Notes: generated from the letters alone by a model not told the origin. DNA of 64,000 bases from Caballeronia zhejiangensis (GCF_000698575.1 NZ_JFHD01000002.1:186001-250000); one strand, 5' to 3'; shown: positions 25,890 to 35,715, counted from the stretch's first letter. Numbers and translations are program-made.

Positions 25890-27650
25890 GTGTCCTTCAC
25901 GCTGCATGGAATTCCCGTCTCGCGCGGCATCGCCATTGGGCGCGCGTATCTGATCGCGCCGGCGGCGCTCGACGTAGACCACTATCTGATCGAGCCGGAT
26001 CAGATCGACGCGGAAATCGCCCGATTCCACGCGGCGCAGGCGGCCGTCCTCGCCGAACTCGAAGCGCTGCGCGAAGACCTTTCCGCCGATGCGCCGAGCG
26101 AAATGGGCGCGTTCATCAACGTCCATACGATGATCCTGAACGACGCCATGCTCGTGCAGGAAACCATCGACCTGATTCGCACGCGCCGCTACAACGTCGA
26201 GTGGGCGCTCACCGAGCAACTGGAAATCCTCGGCGGTTATTTCGACGAGATCGAAGACGAATATCTGCGCGAACGCAAGGCGGATGTCGAGCAGGTCGTC
26301 GAGCGTCTTTTGAAAGCGTTGGCCGGCGCGCCGACGGCCGCGTCGCTCGTCGTGCATACGGCCGCCAGCAACGGGCACAACGAAATGATCGTCGTCGCCC
26401 ACGATATCGCGCCGGCGGACATGCTTCAGTTCAAGACGCAGGCGTTCAAGGGCTTCGTCACCGACCTCGGCGGCCGCACCTCGCATACGGCGATCGTCGC
26501 GCGCAGTCTCGGCATTCCGGCGTCCGTCGGCGTGCAGCAGGCGAGCGTGCTGATCCGCCAGAACGATCTCATCATCGTCGACGGCGATCATGGCATCGTG
26601 ATCGTCGATCCGGCGCCGATCGTTCTCGAAGAGTATTCGTATCGTCAGAGCGAGAAACTGCTGGAACAGCGCAAGCTCCAGCGCCTGAAATTCTCGCCGA
26701 CGCAGACGCTCTGCGGTACGAAGATCGAACTGTGCGCGAACATCGAATTGCCGGAAGACGCGCAAGTCGCCGTCGAAGCGGGCGCGATGGGCGTCGGCCT
26801 GTTCCGCACCGAATTCCTCTTCATGAATCACAAGGACCAGTTGCCGGAGGAAGAGGAGCAGTTCGAGGCATACAAGCGCGCCGTCGAGTTGATGAACGGC
26901 AAGCCGGTGACGATCCGCACGATCGATGTCGGCGCGGACAAGCCGCTCGATTCCATGACCGGAAGCGATGGCTACGAAACCGCGCCGAATCCCGCGCTGG
27001 GCTTGCGCGCGATCCGCTGGAGCCTGTCCGAGCCGCAGATGTTCATCACGCAACTGCGCGCCATTCTGCGGGCGTCGGCGTTCGGGCCGACCAAGATTCT
27101 CATTCCGATGCTCGCGCACGCACAGGAAATCGACCAGACGCTCGATCTGATCCGCGAGGCGAAGCGTCAACTCGACGACGAAGGCGTGGCGTACGACCGT
27201 CAGGTTCAGGTCGGCGCGATGATCGAGATTCCGGCGGCAGCCATCGCCGTGCGGCTGTTCCTGAGCCGGCTCGATTTTCTGTCGATCGGCACGAACGATC
27301 TGATCCAGTACACGCTCGCGATCGATCGCGCCGATAACAGCGTCGCGCATCTTTACGATCCGCTGCATCCGGCGGTGCTGAACCTGATCGCGTTCACGTT
27401 GCGCGAGGCGAAGCGCGCGGGCGTGCCGGTGTCGGTGTGCGGGGAAATGGCGGGCGATCCCGCCGTCACGCGTCTGTTACTCGGCCTCGGGCTCACCGAG
27501 TTTTCGATGCATCCGAGCCAGTTGCTGATCGTGAAGCAGGAAATTCTGCGCTCGAACCTGAAGGCGCTGGAAAAGCCGGTCGCGGATGTGCTTGCGGCCT
27601 ACGAACCCGCTGAATTGCAGGCCGCGCTCACGGCGTTGCAGAAGGTCTAG
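25890..27650 (+). CDS. ptsI: PTS enzyme I (PEP-protein phosphotransferase)
   Basis: Takes phosphate from PEP and passes it to HPr. The 586-residue product has the N-terminal phosphohistidine domain with His199 in GGRTSHTAIVARSLGIP and the PEP-binding barrel with GLFRTEFLFM, RTIDVGADKPL, NPALGLRAIR, IGTNDLIQYTLAIDR and VCGEMAGDP (Cys of the active site). GTG 25890 was chosen: a strong GAGGAGGG is just upstream and the sequence then reads SFTLHGIPVSRGIAIG, the family start. Its stop codon overlaps the end of a decayed gene on the other strand. Confidence 0.96.
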   Translation: MSFTLHGIPVSRGIAIGRAYLIAPAALDVDHYLIEPDQIDAEIARFHAAQAAVLAELEALREDLSADAPSEMGAFINVHTMILNDAMLVQETIDLIRTRRYNVEWALTEQLEILGGYFDEIEDEYLRERKADVEQVVERLLKALAGAPTAASLVVHTAASNGHNEMIVVAHDIAPADMLQFKTQAFKGFVTDLGGRTSHTAIVARSLGIPASVGVQQASVLIRQNDLIIVDGDHGIVIVDPAPIVLEEYSYRQSEKLLEQRKLQRLKFSPTQTLCGTKIELCANIELPEDAQVAVEAGAMGVGLFRTEFLFMNHKDQLPEEEEQFEAYKRAVELMNGKPVTIRTIDVGADKPLDSMTGSDGYETAPNPALGLRAIRWSLSEPQMFITQLRAILRASAFGPTKILIPMLAHAQEIDQTLDLIREAKRQLDDEGVAYDRQVQVGAMIEIPAAAIAVRLFLSRLDFLSIGTNDLIQYTLAIDRADNSVAHLYDPLHPAVLNLIAFTLREAKRAGVPVSVCGEMAGDPAVTRLLLGLGLTEFSMHPSQLLIVKQEILRSNLKALEKPVADVLAAYEPAELQAALTALQKV

Positions 27651-27990
27651 GCCAAGCCGTGATCCGCAATCAGTCGATCCACCCGAGCGATGACCTGCTC
27701 GGGTGAGATCGCCGAAGTGCATCGAAAGCGGCTGGGCTTGCCGCGCCGGCGCGGACACCACAGAAAATCGCGGTTGTCGAAGTCGCACGTCGTGTCGTTG
27801 AAGCAACTATTGCATGCGTGGAAATTGATCACGCGATACGGCGTGCGGAACTCCGTGTGCGGGGGATTCGCGGAAGCGACGGCCGCGCGAACGCGCTTTG
27901 CGTGAGCCCGCGTTGCGCGCTCGCCGGCGAAGTGATGGTGCTCAAAGAACGATCCGCCCTGCGATTGAAGAATCGATGAGCTTAAGCGGA
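27647..27990 (-). pseudogene. Truncated 3' remnant, Cys-rich, possibly of a glycosyltransferase
   Basis: A minus-strand frame ends with TAG at 27647-27649 and reads back about 115 codons without a stop. It has an ordered, protein-like C-terminus with five spaced cysteines: FHACNSCFNDTTCDFDNRDF, then LWCPRR, RFRCTSAISPEQVIARVD. This recalls the C-terminal tails of some family-9 (heptosyltransferase-like) glycosyltransferases, a recollection that needs a search. Upstream of about 27990 the frame has no ATG and runs into the thiF-like gene, so the 5' part is missing. A GTG at 27832 could start a 61-residue product, but a decayed fragment is more likely. Confidence 0.4.
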
Positions 27991-28022
27991 CCGTCCGGTC
28001 GACGGCGTAAGACGCGACCGAT

Positions 28023-28793
28023 TTAGCGCGCTGCTTCGCGGCTTCCGGTGTTTCCGCAGACAGCGCAATCCGGCTGCCGCGCGATTCGCATCGTGTTCCA
28101 TTCCATGCGCAGCGAGTCGAGCATCATCAGCCGGCCCGCGAGCGTCTCGCCGAAACCGCCGATCACGCGCAGCGCCTCCGCCGCCTGCATCGCACCGATG
28201 ATGCCGACCGTCGGCGCGAACACGCCCATCGTCGAACACGCGACTTCCTCGAACGGCTGATCCGGCGGGAACACGCACGCGTAGCAGGGCGAATCGGGTG
28301 CGCGGAAGTCGAAGGTGCTGATCTGCCCGTCGAAACGCAGCGCCGCGCCCGACACGAGCGGCACGCGATGCGTGACGCAGGCCGCGTTGATCGCGTGACG
28401 CGTCGCGAAGTTGTCACTGCAATCGAGCACCACGGTTTTACCGGGCATGTTGATGTCGAGCCACGCGGCGTCGGCGCGCGCGTTCACCGCGATGACGTCG
28501 ATGTCCGGATTCAGCGCGCTCAACGTCTCGCGTGCCGATTCCACCTTGGGCGCTCCGACCGATCGCGTCATGTGCACGATCTGCCGCTGGAGATTCGTGA
28601 GATCGACAGTATCGGCATCGACGAGCGTGATTTTTCCGACACCTGACGCCGCGAGATACATCGCCGCGGGCGCGCCGAGTCCGCCCGCGCCGATGATGAC
28701 GGCGTGCGCGTCGAGAAAGCGCTGCTGCGCCTCGATGCCGATTTCATCGACGAGGATGTGGCGGGAATAGCGAAGGAGTTGGTCGTCGTTCAT
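28023..28793 (-). CDS. ThiF/MoeB/HesA-family E1-like adenylyltransferase
   Basis: Activates the C-terminal glycine of a small ubiquitin-like sulfur carrier (MoaD or ThiS) by adenylation. The 256-residue product has the nucleotide loop GAGGLGAP at about residues 35-42, LVDADTVDLTNLQRQ, DCSDNFATRHAIN, and two zinc C-x2-C pairs (CYAC, CAVC). ATG 28793 was chosen because the family starts NDDQLLRYSRH there; the frame continues upstream to 28826. No moaD or thiS gene is adjacent, so the partner cannot be fixed. It follows ctpA on the same strand behind a terminator. Confidence 0.92.
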   Translation of the reverse strand: MNDDQLLRYSRHILVDEIGIEAQQRFLDAHAVIIGAGGLGAPAAMYLAASGVGKITLVDADTVDLTNLQRQIVHMTRSVGAPKVESARETLSALNPDIDVIAVNARADAAWLDINMPGKTVVLDCSDNFATRHAINAACVTHRVPLVSGAALRFDGQISTFDFRAPDSPCYACVFPPDQPFEEVACSTMGVFAPTVGIIGAMQAAEALRVIGGFGETLAGRLMMLDSLRMEWNTMRIARQPDCAVCGNTGSREAAR

Positions 28794-28844
28794 CGCGGAA
28801 AGAATCGGCTTGCTCGAACGAAGCATTCTAAGCGCGAAAAGAAG

Positions 28845-28877
28845 AAAGGCTTCGCAACGTTACGCTGCGAAGCCTTT
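28845..28877 (-). terminator. Rho-independent terminator of ctpA
   Basis: AAAGGCTTCGCA (28845-28856) pairs perfectly with TGCGAAGCCTTT (28866-28877) around a 9-nt loop. Read on the minus strand, it is followed by CTTCTTTTC. It lies 18 bp after the ctpA stop. Confidence 0.85.
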
Positions 28878-28895
28878 GCGGGGACTACGGAAAAG

Positions 28896-30479
28896 TTACT
28901 TCGACTGCTGCGCGGTAGGCGCCGATGCCGGCTGCGCGCCCGACGCCGGCGCGGAACCCGGCGTGGCCGGCAGCGCAGGCGGTGCAACCACCGGAGCGGA
29001 CGCCGAACGTGCCGGCTTGTTCTGCGCGAGCTTGCGTTCGCTGTACGACTTGGACTCCACGACCTGCTTGCCTTCCAGCTTGTTCAGACCTTGCTGGAGC
29101 ATGAAGTCGTCCGCGCTGCCGAACTCGACCGGCTTGCGCTCGCGGTCCTTGCGGCGCTGCTCGGGCGTCTTCTTGTCGTTCTGCTCTTCGAGAATGCGCA
29201 GTTGCTCCAGACGATCCGCCTCGCGCTGCTCCTGTTCCTTCTTCTCGTTCGGATCCTGCGTGTTCGCGAGGTGGTTCGAGTAATCGACTTCGCGCGTGAC
29301 GAGCGCGTCGTCCGGATCGCCGTCCGCGTATTGATCGACCGGCACGTCGGGGCGCACGCCCTGATTCTGGATCGACTTGCCGCTCGGCGTGTAGTAATAG
29401 GCCGTCGTCAGGCGCAGGGCGCTGTCGGCGGTCATCGGACGCACGGTCTGCACCGAGCCCTTGCCGAACGTGGTCTTGCCGACGATCAGCGCGCGATGAT
29501 GATCCTGCAGCGCACCCGCGACGATCTCGGAGGCCGACGCCGAATACGCGTTGGTCAGCACGACCATCGGCACCTTCTTGAAGATTTCCGGCACGCTCTT
29601 CAGCGGATCGGAATCGAAGGACGGCAGGCGATAGTTGTCGTAGGTGTCGCGGAACGTCTGCTTCGCGTCCGCGATCTGGCCGTTGGTCGACACGACGACG
29701 GCGTTATCCGGCAGGAACGCGCCCGCGACGCCGACCGCGCTTTGCAGCAAGCCGCCGCCGTTGTTGCGCAGATCGAGCACGAGGCCCTTCAGATTCGGTT
29801 GCTGGCGCGCGAGATCCTGCAGCTTCGACGCGAGATCCGGCACCGTGCGCTCCTGGAAGCTCGTGATGCGGATGTAGCCGTAGCCCGGCTCCGGCACCTT
29901 CATCTTCACCGACTGCACGCGGATCACGGCGCGCGTCACGGTGAGCGGGAACGTGCGGTCGTCGCTCTTGCGGAAGATCGTGAGCGTGACCTTCGTGCCC
30001 GGCTCGCCGCGCATCTGCTTCACGGCTTTATCCAGCGTCATGCCGCGCACCGGCTTGTCGTTGATGCGCGTGATGAGGTCGCCCGGACGAATACCGGCGC
30101 GGAACGCTGGCGTGTCTTCGATCGGCGAAATGACCTTGATGAGGCCGTCTTCCGAAGAAATCTCGATGCCGAGGCCCGCGAATCGGCCCTTGGTCTGTTC
30201 CTGCAGTTCTTCGTAATCGGTCTTGTCGAGATAGGACGAGTGCGGGTCGAGGCTCGACACCATGCCCTTGATGGCGGCGGTGAGGAGCTTTTTGTCGTCG
30301 ACCGGTTCGACGTATTCGTGCTTGATCTGACCGAAAACTTCGGCGAAAAGCCGCAATTGTTCGAGCGGCAGAGGCGAGGAAGCAGCTTGCTGTGCGGATG
30401 CGGAGATCTGCAGGGTGGCGAGTGCGCCGGCAGCAACGCCAACGGCTACCAGGCCGAAGTTTTTCAGGTTCTTTCGCAT
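28896..30479 (-). CDS. ctpA: S41-family C-terminal processing protease
   Basis: Periplasmic or membrane-bound protease that trims C-termini. The 527-residue protein has a signal peptide (about 1-30, cleavage near SAQ), a PDZ domain (about 100-190, ISPIEDTPAFRAGIRPGDLI) and the S41 catalytic domain with Ser317 in SASASEIV and Lys340 in TTFGKGSVQ, the Ser-Lys dyad. The last 120 residues are charged, then Ala/Pro-rich, without a known domain. A phased CTTAA repeat lies 75-91 bp upstream of the start. Its transcript ends at the hairpin at 28845-28877. Confidence 0.94.
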   Translation of the reverse strand: MRKNLKNFGLVAVGVAAGALATLQISASAQQAASSPLPLEQLRLFAEVFGQIKHEYVEPVDDKKLLTAAIKGMVSSLDPHSSYLDKTDYEELQEQTKGRFAGLGIEISSEDGLIKVISPIEDTPAFRAGIRPGDLITRINDKPVRGMTLDKAVKQMRGEPGTKVTLTIFRKSDDRTFPLTVTRAVIRVQSVKMKVPEPGYGYIRITSFQERTVPDLASKLQDLARQQPNLKGLVLDLRNNGGGLLQSAVGVAGAFLPDNAVVVSTNGQIADAKQTFRDTYDNYRLPSFDSDPLKSVPEIFKKVPMVVLTNAYSASASEIVAGALQDHHRALIVGKTTFGKGSVQTVRPMTADSALRLTTAYYYTPSGKSIQNQGVRPDVPVDQYADGDPDDALVTREVDYSNHLANTQDPNEKKEQEQREADRLEQLRILEEQNDKKTPEQRRKDRERKPVEFGSADDFMLQQGLNKLEGKQVVESKSYSERKLAQNKPARSASAPVVAPPALPATPGSAPASGAQPASAPTAQQSK

Positions 30480-30553
30480 AGAGAGTGCGGTCGGAATCGG
30501 ATGGGCTGCATCGTTGGTGACGGGCCAGTATACCCGCTCGCCTTGATTGGCGA

Positions 30554-30570
30554 CTTAAACGCAACTTAAA
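30554..30570. promoter_or_regulatory. 11-bp-phased direct repeat CTTAAA-N5-CTTAAA upstream of ctpA
   Basis: CTTAAA at 30554-30559 and 30565-30570, one helical turn apart, 75-91 bp before the ctpA start codon. Third copy of the arrangement at 11255-11271 and 24691-24707. Confidence 0.45.
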
Positions 30571-30670
30571 TGCCTGAGGCTTTCATCCGTTGAAGCGATG
30601 GCTCGCGCACGTTTCGACGCGATCCTGTCGATGCCGCTCGCGGTTCGTCAGCCGGGCGCCATGAACGCCG

Positions 30671-30697
30671 CGAGGGGCGCCCGTTATGGCGCCCTCG
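30671..30697 (-). terminator. GC-rich hairpin downstream of gpmA
   Basis: CGAGGGGCGCC (30671-30681) pairs with GGCGCCCTCG (30688-30697) with one bulge and a 6-nt loop, 31 bp after the gpmA stop. It lacks a T-run on the minus strand, so termination is possible but not secure. Confidence 0.45.
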
Positions 30698-30727
30698 TGA
30701 GGCGAAACATCTGCCGGACAGCCGGAA

Positions 30728-31474
30728 TCAGCCCGCTTTGCCTTGCTTGGCGACAGCGGCCTGCGCGGCCGCGATGGCTTCGGGATCGCCCAGATAGTAG
30801 TGCTGGATGGGCTTCAGGTTTTCATCGAGTTCGTACACAAGCGGCACGCCGTTCGGGATGTTCAGCCCGACGATGTCCTGATCGGAGATGTTGTCCAGAT
30901 ACTTGACCAGCGCGCGGATCGAGTTGCCGTGCGCCGAAATCACGACCTGTTTGCCGGACTTGATGGCGGGTGCGATCGATTCGTTCCAGATCGGCAGGAC
31001 GCGCGCGACCGTGTCTTTCAGGCATTCGGTGAGCGGCAACTGTTCGCGCGGCACCTTCGCGTAACGCGGATCGTTGTACGACGCACGCTCGTCGCCCGGT
31101 TCGAGCGCGGGCGGCGGCGTGTCGTAGCTGCGGCGCCAGACGAGCACCTGATCGTCGCCGTACTTCTTCGCGGTTTCTGCTTTGTTCAGGCCCGCGAGCG
31201 CGCCGTAGTGGCGTTCGTTCAGGCGCCACGAATGCACAACCGGTATATACATCTGATCCATCTCGTCCTGGACGTGCCACAGCGTGCGGATGGCGCGCTT
31301 CAACACCGACGTATACGCGATGTCGAACTGGTAGCCCGCCTCCTTCAGCAGCACGCCTGCCTGGCGCGCCTCACGGTTGCCCTGCTCGGTCAGGTCGACG
31401 TCGACCCAGCCGGTGAAGCGGTTTTCCTTGTTCCACGTCGATTCGCCGTGGCGGATGAGCACTAGCTTGTACAT
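30728..31474 (-). CDS. gpmA: 2,3-bisphosphoglycerate-dependent phosphoglycerate mutase
   Basis: Interconverts 3- and 2-phosphoglycerate in glycolysis and gluconeogenesis. The 248-residue enzyme starts [15 protein letters not shown] with the phosphohistidine His9, contains [27 protein letters not shown] and the second active-site His in [13 protein letters not shown]. Length and motifs are standard. It is divergent from the rhodanese gene, with about 180 bp between the starts. Confidence 0.97.
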   Translation of the reverse strand: MYKLVLIRHGESTWNKENRFTGWVDVDLTEQGNREARQAGVLLKEAGYQFDIAYTSVLKRAIRTLWHVQDEMDQMYIPVVHSWRLNERHYGALAGLNKAETAKKYGDDQVLVWRRSYDTPPPALEPGDERASYNDPRYAKVPREQLPLTECLKDTVARVLPIWNESIAPAIKSGKQVVISAHGNSIRALVKYLDNISDQDIVGLNIPNGVPLVYELDENLKPIQHYYLGDPEAIAAAQAAVAKQGKAG

Positions 31475-31656
31475 GATTTCGGTCGGTCAGTTGGAAAAGC
31501 GGTGCGCCGATCGCACCCCGTCATGCTGCCCGAACGGGCGGGGTGTCGCCATCGGCCGGACGGCAGAGGCCATCGCGGGAAACGGTTATTTTATAATGCC
31601 CCGATTGCGCCCATTTCCCTTTCTTCCTTTCCTACTAAATTTCGGCGGCCCTCGAC

Positions 31657-32082
31657 GTGAAGTTTTTCACTGATTACACGAATATTGCACTTATCGTCAT
31701 CGCGCTGGTTTCCGGCGCACTGCTCCTTTGGCCCGCCGTCACGCGGCGCGGGCGCGGCGGCATTTCGGCCGCCGAAGCCACGACGCTCATCAACCGGCGC
31801 AACGCCGTGGTCGTCGATTTGCGGCCCGCCGCGGAATTCGCGAAGGGACATCTGCCGTCTGCACGAAATATCGAAGCCACGGAGCTTCAAGCAAAAATCG
31901 GCCAGATCGCGAAGAATAAGAGCAATCCGGTCGTGCTCGTTTGCCAAACCGGTCAAGAATCGCAGCGTGCGAGCCGCACCGTGTCCGAGGCGGGTTACGC
32001 CGAGGTCCACGTTTTGCAAGGCGGAGTGGACGCCTGGCAAAAAGCCGGCATGCCGGTGGTGAAACAAGGAGCAGTCAAGTGA
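31657..32082 (+). CDS. Membrane-anchored rhodanese-like protein
   Basis: A 141-residue protein with one N-terminal membrane helix (about residues 8-24, NIALIVIALVSGALLLW) and a rhodanese domain: NAVVVDLRPAAEFAKGHLPSARNI and the active-site loop VLVCQTGQESQRASR with the catalytic Cys in VCQTG. The start is GTG 31657. The stop overlaps the next gene (GTGA at 32079-32082), so it is coupled to glutaredoxin 3. A similar YibN-grxC-secB-gpsA order is known in gamma-proteobacteria, which supports the assignment. Confidence 0.9.
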   Translation: MKFFTDYTNIALIVIALVSGALLLWPAVTRRGRGGISAAEATTLINRRNAVVVDLRPAAEFAKGHLPSARNIEATELQAKIGQIAKNKSNPVVLVCQTGQESQRASRTVSEAGYAEVHVLQGGVDAWQKAGMPVVKQGAVK

Positions 32083-32339
32083 AAAAAGTGGTGATGTACA
32101 GCACGGTCGTGTGCCCGTATTGCCAGATGGCCGAACGTCTTTTAAAGTCCCGCGGCGTCGAAACGATCGAGAAGATCCTGATCGATCGCGAGCCGGGCCG
32201 GCGCGAGGAAATGATGACGCGCACCGGACGGCGGACCGTGCCGCAGGTGTACATCGGCGAGACGCACGTCGGCGGCTACGACGATCTGTCCGCGCTCGAT
32301 CGAAAGGGCGGCCTCGTGCCGCTGCTCGAATCGGCCTGA
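32079..32339 (+). CDS. grxC: Glutaredoxin 3
   Basis: An 86-residue glutathione-dependent thiol-disulfide oxidoreductase. The active site CPYC is at residues 12-15, followed by the glutathione-binding TVPQVYIGETHVGGYDDL. GTG 32079 is the start, overlapping the rhodanese stop by 4 bp. It belongs to the rhodanese-grxC-secB-gpsA run and works with the glutathione made by gshA/gshB elsewhere in the window. Confidence 0.95.
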   Translation: MKKVVMYSTVVCPYCQMAERLLKSRGVETIEKILIDREPGRREEMMTRTGRRTVPQVYIGETHVGGYDDLSALDRKGGLVPLLESA

Positions 32340-32409
32340 CACATGCATACTCGCGGCGCGCGATTCGACACGAACGCGCGCCGCATACCGGATTACCTAG
32401 GAAATCAAA

Positions 32410-32880
32410 ATGTCTGACGAGAACAACCAGCCGTTTTTCAACATCCAGCGCATCTATTTGAAGGACATGTCGCTGGAGCAGCCGAATTCGCCGGCTATCT
32501 TCCTCGAGCAGGAAATGCCGTCGGTCGAAGTCGAAGTCGACGTGAAGGCCGACCGCCTCGCGGAAATCGTCTTCGAAGTGCTGGTCACGGGCACGGTCAC
32601 GGCGAAAGTCACCGACAAGGTCGCATTCCTGATCGAAGCCAAGCAGGCAGGCATCTTCGACATCCGCAACATTCCGGCGGAGCAGATCGATCCGCTCGTC
32701 GGCATCGCGTGCCCGACCATTCTGTTCCCGTACCTGCGCTCGAACATCGCCGACGCGATCACGCGCGCCGGTTTCCCGCCGATCCACCTCGCGGAGATCA
32801 ACTTCCAGGCGCTGTACGAGCAGCGTATCGCCCAACTCGCGAGCGCCCAGGAAGGCGCGGCGAACGGCGCGACGCACTGA
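32410..32880 (+). CDS. secB: Protein-export chaperone SecB
   Basis: A 156-residue cytosolic chaperone that holds preproteins unfolded for SecA. Family blocks: [44 protein letters not shown] cut here as [12 protein letters not shown], and [26 protein letters not shown] 32410 follows AGGAAA. It sits between grxC and gpsA as in many proteobacteria. Confidence 0.97.
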   Translation: MSDENNQPFFNIQRIYLKDMSLEQPNSPAIFLEQEMPSVEVEVDVKADRLAEIVFEVLVTGTVTAKVTDKVAFLIEAKQAGIFDIRNIPAEQIDPLVGIACPTILFPYLRSNIADAITRAGFPPIHLAEINFQALYEQRIAQLASAQEGAANGATH

Positions 32881-32907
32881 CCTGACTCTGCCGGACCGGA
32901 GCCGAGC

Positions 32908-33906
32908 ATGAAAGTAGCCGTTCTCGGCGCCGGCGCATGGGGCACCGCGCTCGCGGGCCACCTCGCGACCCGGCACGACACGAAGCTCTGGGCGCGCGAC
33001 TCCGCGCTCATCGAATCACTTTCCCGCACGCACGAAAACACGCGCTATCTCGAAGGCGTGACGCTGCCGCACGCGCTCGCATTCGAGACCGATTTCGCCG
33101 CGGCGCTCGCGCATGCATCGGCGGATGAAGCGCTGTGCGTCGTCGCGACGCCGGTCGCGGGCCTGCGCGCGCTGTGCCGTTCGATGCGCGACGCCGGCGT
33201 CGTACCGGCGCATATCGTCTGGCTGTGCAAAGGCTTCGAGGCGGATACGCAGTGTCTGCCCAACGAGGTCGTCGCGGCCGAATTGCCCGAGCATCGCAGC
33301 AACGGAACGCTGTCCGGACCGAGCTTCGCGCGCGAAGTGGGACAAGGCTTGCCGGTCGCGCTGACGGTCGCGAGCGCATCGGCGGAACTGGGCGCGCGCA
33401 CGGTCGCGGCGTTCCATCATGGCGCGATGCGTATCTATACCGGCGACGATGTCATCGGCGTCGAAGTCGGCGGCGCGGTGAAAAACGTGCTCGCAATCGC
33501 GACGGGCATTTCCGACGGCCTCGGTCTCGGCCTGAACGCCCGCGCCGCGCTCATCACGCGCGGGCTCGCGGAGATGTCGCGCTTAGGCGTCGCGCTCGGC
33601 GGCCGCGCGGAGACTTTCACCGGGCTAACCGGCCTCGGCGATCTCATCCTCACCGCGACGGGCGATCTGTCGCGCAATCGCACTGTCGGCATGCAACTCG
33701 CCAGCGGACGCACGCTCGAGGAGATTCTCGCGGCGCTCGGCCATGTCGCGGAAGGCGTGCGATGCGCGCGCGCCGTGCTCGGGCTCGCGCATTCGCGCGG
33801 AATCGAGATGCCGATCACGCAGGCGGTATGCCGCGTGCTCTTCGATAACGTGACGCCGCGCGATGCCGTGCAGGCGCTGCTCAGTCGGGACGCAAAAGCA
33901 GAGTAA
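32908..33906 (+). CDS. gpsA: Glycerol-3-phosphate dehydrogenase [NAD(P)+]
   Basis: Makes sn-glycerol 3-phosphate for phospholipid synthesis. The 332-residue protein has the dinucleotide loop [14 protein letters not shown], the segment [15 protein letters not shown], the catalytic Lys in [14 protein letters not shown] and the substrate-binding [14 protein letters not shown]. Length is normal. It follows secB after 27 bp and precedes a macrodomain gene after 12 bp. Confidence 0.96.
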   Translation: MKVAVLGAGAWGTALAGHLATRHDTKLWARDSALIESLSRTHENTRYLEGVTLPHALAFETDFAAALAHASADEALCVVATPVAGLRALCRSMRDAGVVPAHIVWLCKGFEADTQCLPNEVVAAELPEHRSNGTLSGPSFAREVGQGLPVALTVASASAELGARTVAAFHHGAMRIYTGDDVIGVEVGGAVKNVLAIATGISDGLGLGLNARAALITRGLAEMSRLGVALGGRAETFTGLTGLGDLILTATGDLSRNRTVGMQLASGRTLEEILAALGHVAEGVRCARAVLGLAHSRGIEMPITQAVCRVLFDNVTPRDAVQALLSRDAKAE

Positions 33907-33918
33907 TCGGAGGCGTGT

Positions 33919-34440
33919 GTGCGTAGGCCCAAGCTCGAAGCGCTGAAAGTCGATATCACCACGCTCGAAGTCGATGCCATCGTCAACGCGGCGAACAAAT
34001 CGCTGCTCGGCGGCGGCGGAGTCGACGGGGCGATTCATCGCAAGGCCGGCAAAGGCCTGCTGCGCGAGTGCGAGACGCTCGGCGGCTGCGAAACCGGCGA
34101 CGCGAAAATCACGCGCGGCTACGATCTTCCCGCGAAGCACGTCATTCATGCGGTCGGGCCGCGCTGGAGCGGCGGCAAGAAGAACGAGCCCGAATTGCTC
34201 GCGAGCTGTTACCGGCGCTCGCTCGAACTCGCTCAGGAAGCGGGCTGCGAGTCGATTGCGTTCCCGGCCATCAGTTGCGGCATCTATCACTTTCCTCACG
34301 ATGAAGCCGTGAAGATCGCGGTGCGCACGGTCATCGACACCTTGCCTTCCACGCCCGCCGTTCAGCGTGTCGTCTTTGCATGCTTTCAGGACGACATGCT
34401 CGCGCTCTATCGAACCGAACTCGAAGCGGCAAAGGCTTAA
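33919..34440 (+). CDS. Macrodomain protein (ADP-ribose/O-acetyl-ADP-ribose hydrolase type)
   Basis: A 173-residue single-domain protein of the YmdB/Af1521 macrodomain fold. Key parts: [26 protein letters not shown] (substrate-binding Asn and Gly loop, split here as [15 protein letters not shown]), HVIHAVGP and [20 protein letters not shown]. Relatives remove ADP-ribose from proteins or hydrolyse O-acetyl-ADP-ribose; the cellular substrate here is unknown. The start is GTG 33919, 12 bp after gpsA. It ends overlapping the convergent trmL gene by 4 bp. Confidence 0.9.
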   Translation: MRRPKLEALKVDITTLEVDAIVNAANKSLLGGGGVDGAIHRKAGKGLLRECETLGGCETGDAKITRGYDLPAKHVIHAVGPRWSGGKKNEPELLASCYRRSLELAQEAGCESIAFPAISCGIYHFPHDEAVKIAVRTVIDTLPSTPAVQRVVFACFQDDMLALYRTELEAAKA

Positions 34441-34907
34441 GCGCCGCCTTCGAATCCCGCCTGACGCCACGCCTCGAACGTCACGATCGCCACCGTATTC
34501 GACAAATTCAGGCTGCGATTACCCGGCCGCATCGGCAGGCGCACGCGCTGTTCCGTCGCAAAGTGCGCCAGCAATTCGGGCGCGAGGCCGCGCGTCTCCG
34601 CGCCGAACACGAACCAGTCGCCCGGCCTGAACGCGTGATCGAAGAACGGCGTCGAGCCGCGCGTCGTGAACGCGAACATGCGCGTGGCGTCGGGTGTTTC
34701 CTTCGCGATGAAGGCATCCCAGTCCGCATGCACGTTCATTTCGGCGTACTCGTGATAGTCGAGGCCGGCGCGGCGCATCTTCGCGTCGTCGAGCGGAAAG
34801 CCGAGCGGCTCGATCAGATGCAGACGCGCGCCCGTGTTCGCGCACAGGCGGATCACGTTGCCGGTGTTCGGCGGGATTTCGGGTTCGACGAGTACGACGT
34901 TGAACAT
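34437..34907 (-). CDS. trmL: tRNA (cytidine/uridine(34)-2'-O)-methyltransferase
   Basis: SPOUT-class enzyme that methylates the wobble ribose of certain leucine tRNAs. The 156-residue protein has [21 protein letters not shown] at the start, the knot motifs FGAETRGL and [17 protein letters not shown]. Length fits TrmL. It lies 22 bp after comF on the same strand and overlaps the macrodomain gene tail to tail. Confidence 0.95.
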   Translation of the reverse strand: MFNVVLVEPEIPPNTGNVIRLCANTGARLHLIEPLGFPLDDAKMRRAGLDYHEYAEMNVHADWDAFIAKETPDATRMFAFTTRGSTPFFDHAFRPGDWFVFGAETRGLAPELLAHFATEQRVRLPMRPGNRSLNLSNTVAIVTFEAWRQAGFEGGA

Positions 34908-34929
34908 GGATTGCTTCTAATAAAGGTGA

Positions 34930-35715
34930 TTAATCTTTAGGCGTGCGCAGCGCCACGAAATTGCTGACACGCCGCGCGCCGGCGAGCTTCAGCGTGCGAG
35001 CAAGCGCGTCGAGCGTCGCGCCCGATGTCATCACATCGTCGACGACGCCGACATGCGTGCCGCGCACATCGCGCGAGACGGCGAACGCGCTCGCAACATT
35101 GCGGCGGCGCGTTTCGCGATCGAGCCGCGATTGCGCCGACGTATGCCGGACCCGCGCGATCATCGATGCGTGGGCGGGCACGCGCATCATGCGTGCGAGC
35201 GGACGCGCGATGGCCCACGCCTGGTTGTAGCCACGCGCGATGAGCCGTTCGCGCGAGAGAGGCATCGGCACGATCACATCCGGCGCGGGCAGATCGCTGT
35301 CCTCGAAACGCGCATGCAGATGCCGCGCGAATGCCTCGCCCGCGGCGAGCCGCGCACGAAACTTCAACTCGACGGCGAGCGTGTCGAGGGGCGCGCGATA
35401 GTCGGCGAGCGCGAGCGTGTCGTTGAACGCGGGCGGCGCTTCGAGGCACGCGGCGCAGTGCACGCGCAGGTCTTCGCGCTCGCGTCGCATCGCGGATGCC
35501 GCCAACGGCAGCGCGCACGTCGCACAGCGCAAGCGCGGCTCATTCCAGTACTGCGCGTCGCAACCATCGCACAGCAGTGCTTGCGACAAATTGCCGCATA
35601 ACGCGCACTGGCTCGGCAGCGCGCACGCGACGAGCCGTTTTGCCGCCGACGCGAATCCGCGAGCGCGTGCCGTGACGGGCGTCCGGAAGGGAAGGCGAAT
35701 GCTGTCGGCTTTCAT
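34930..35715 (-). CDS. comF: ComF-family phosphoribosyltransferase-like protein
   Basis: A 261-residue protein with an N-terminal zinc ribbon (CALCGNLSQALLCDGC, then CATCALP and CAACLEAPP) and a C-terminal type I phosphoribosyltransferase domain with the PRPP loop VGVVDDVMTSGATLDA. ComF proteins help single-strand DNA handling in natural transformation in some species, but most bacteria without competence also carry one. ATG 35715 was chosen to give the usual N-terminus; the frame remains open to 35763. Transcribed together with trmL and divergent from bioC. Confidence 0.9.
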   Translation of the reverse strand: MKADSIRLPFRTPVTARARGFASAAKRLVACALPSQCALCGNLSQALLCDGCDAQYWNEPRLRCATCALPLAASAMRREREDLRVHCAACLEAPPAFNDTLALADYRAPLDTLAVELKFRARLAAGEAFARHLHARFEDSDLPAPDVIVPMPLSRERLIARGYNQAWAIARPLARMMRVPAHASMIARVRHTSAQSRLDRETRRRNVASAFAVSRDVRGTHVGVVDDVMTSGATLDALARTLKLAGARRVSNFVALRTPKD

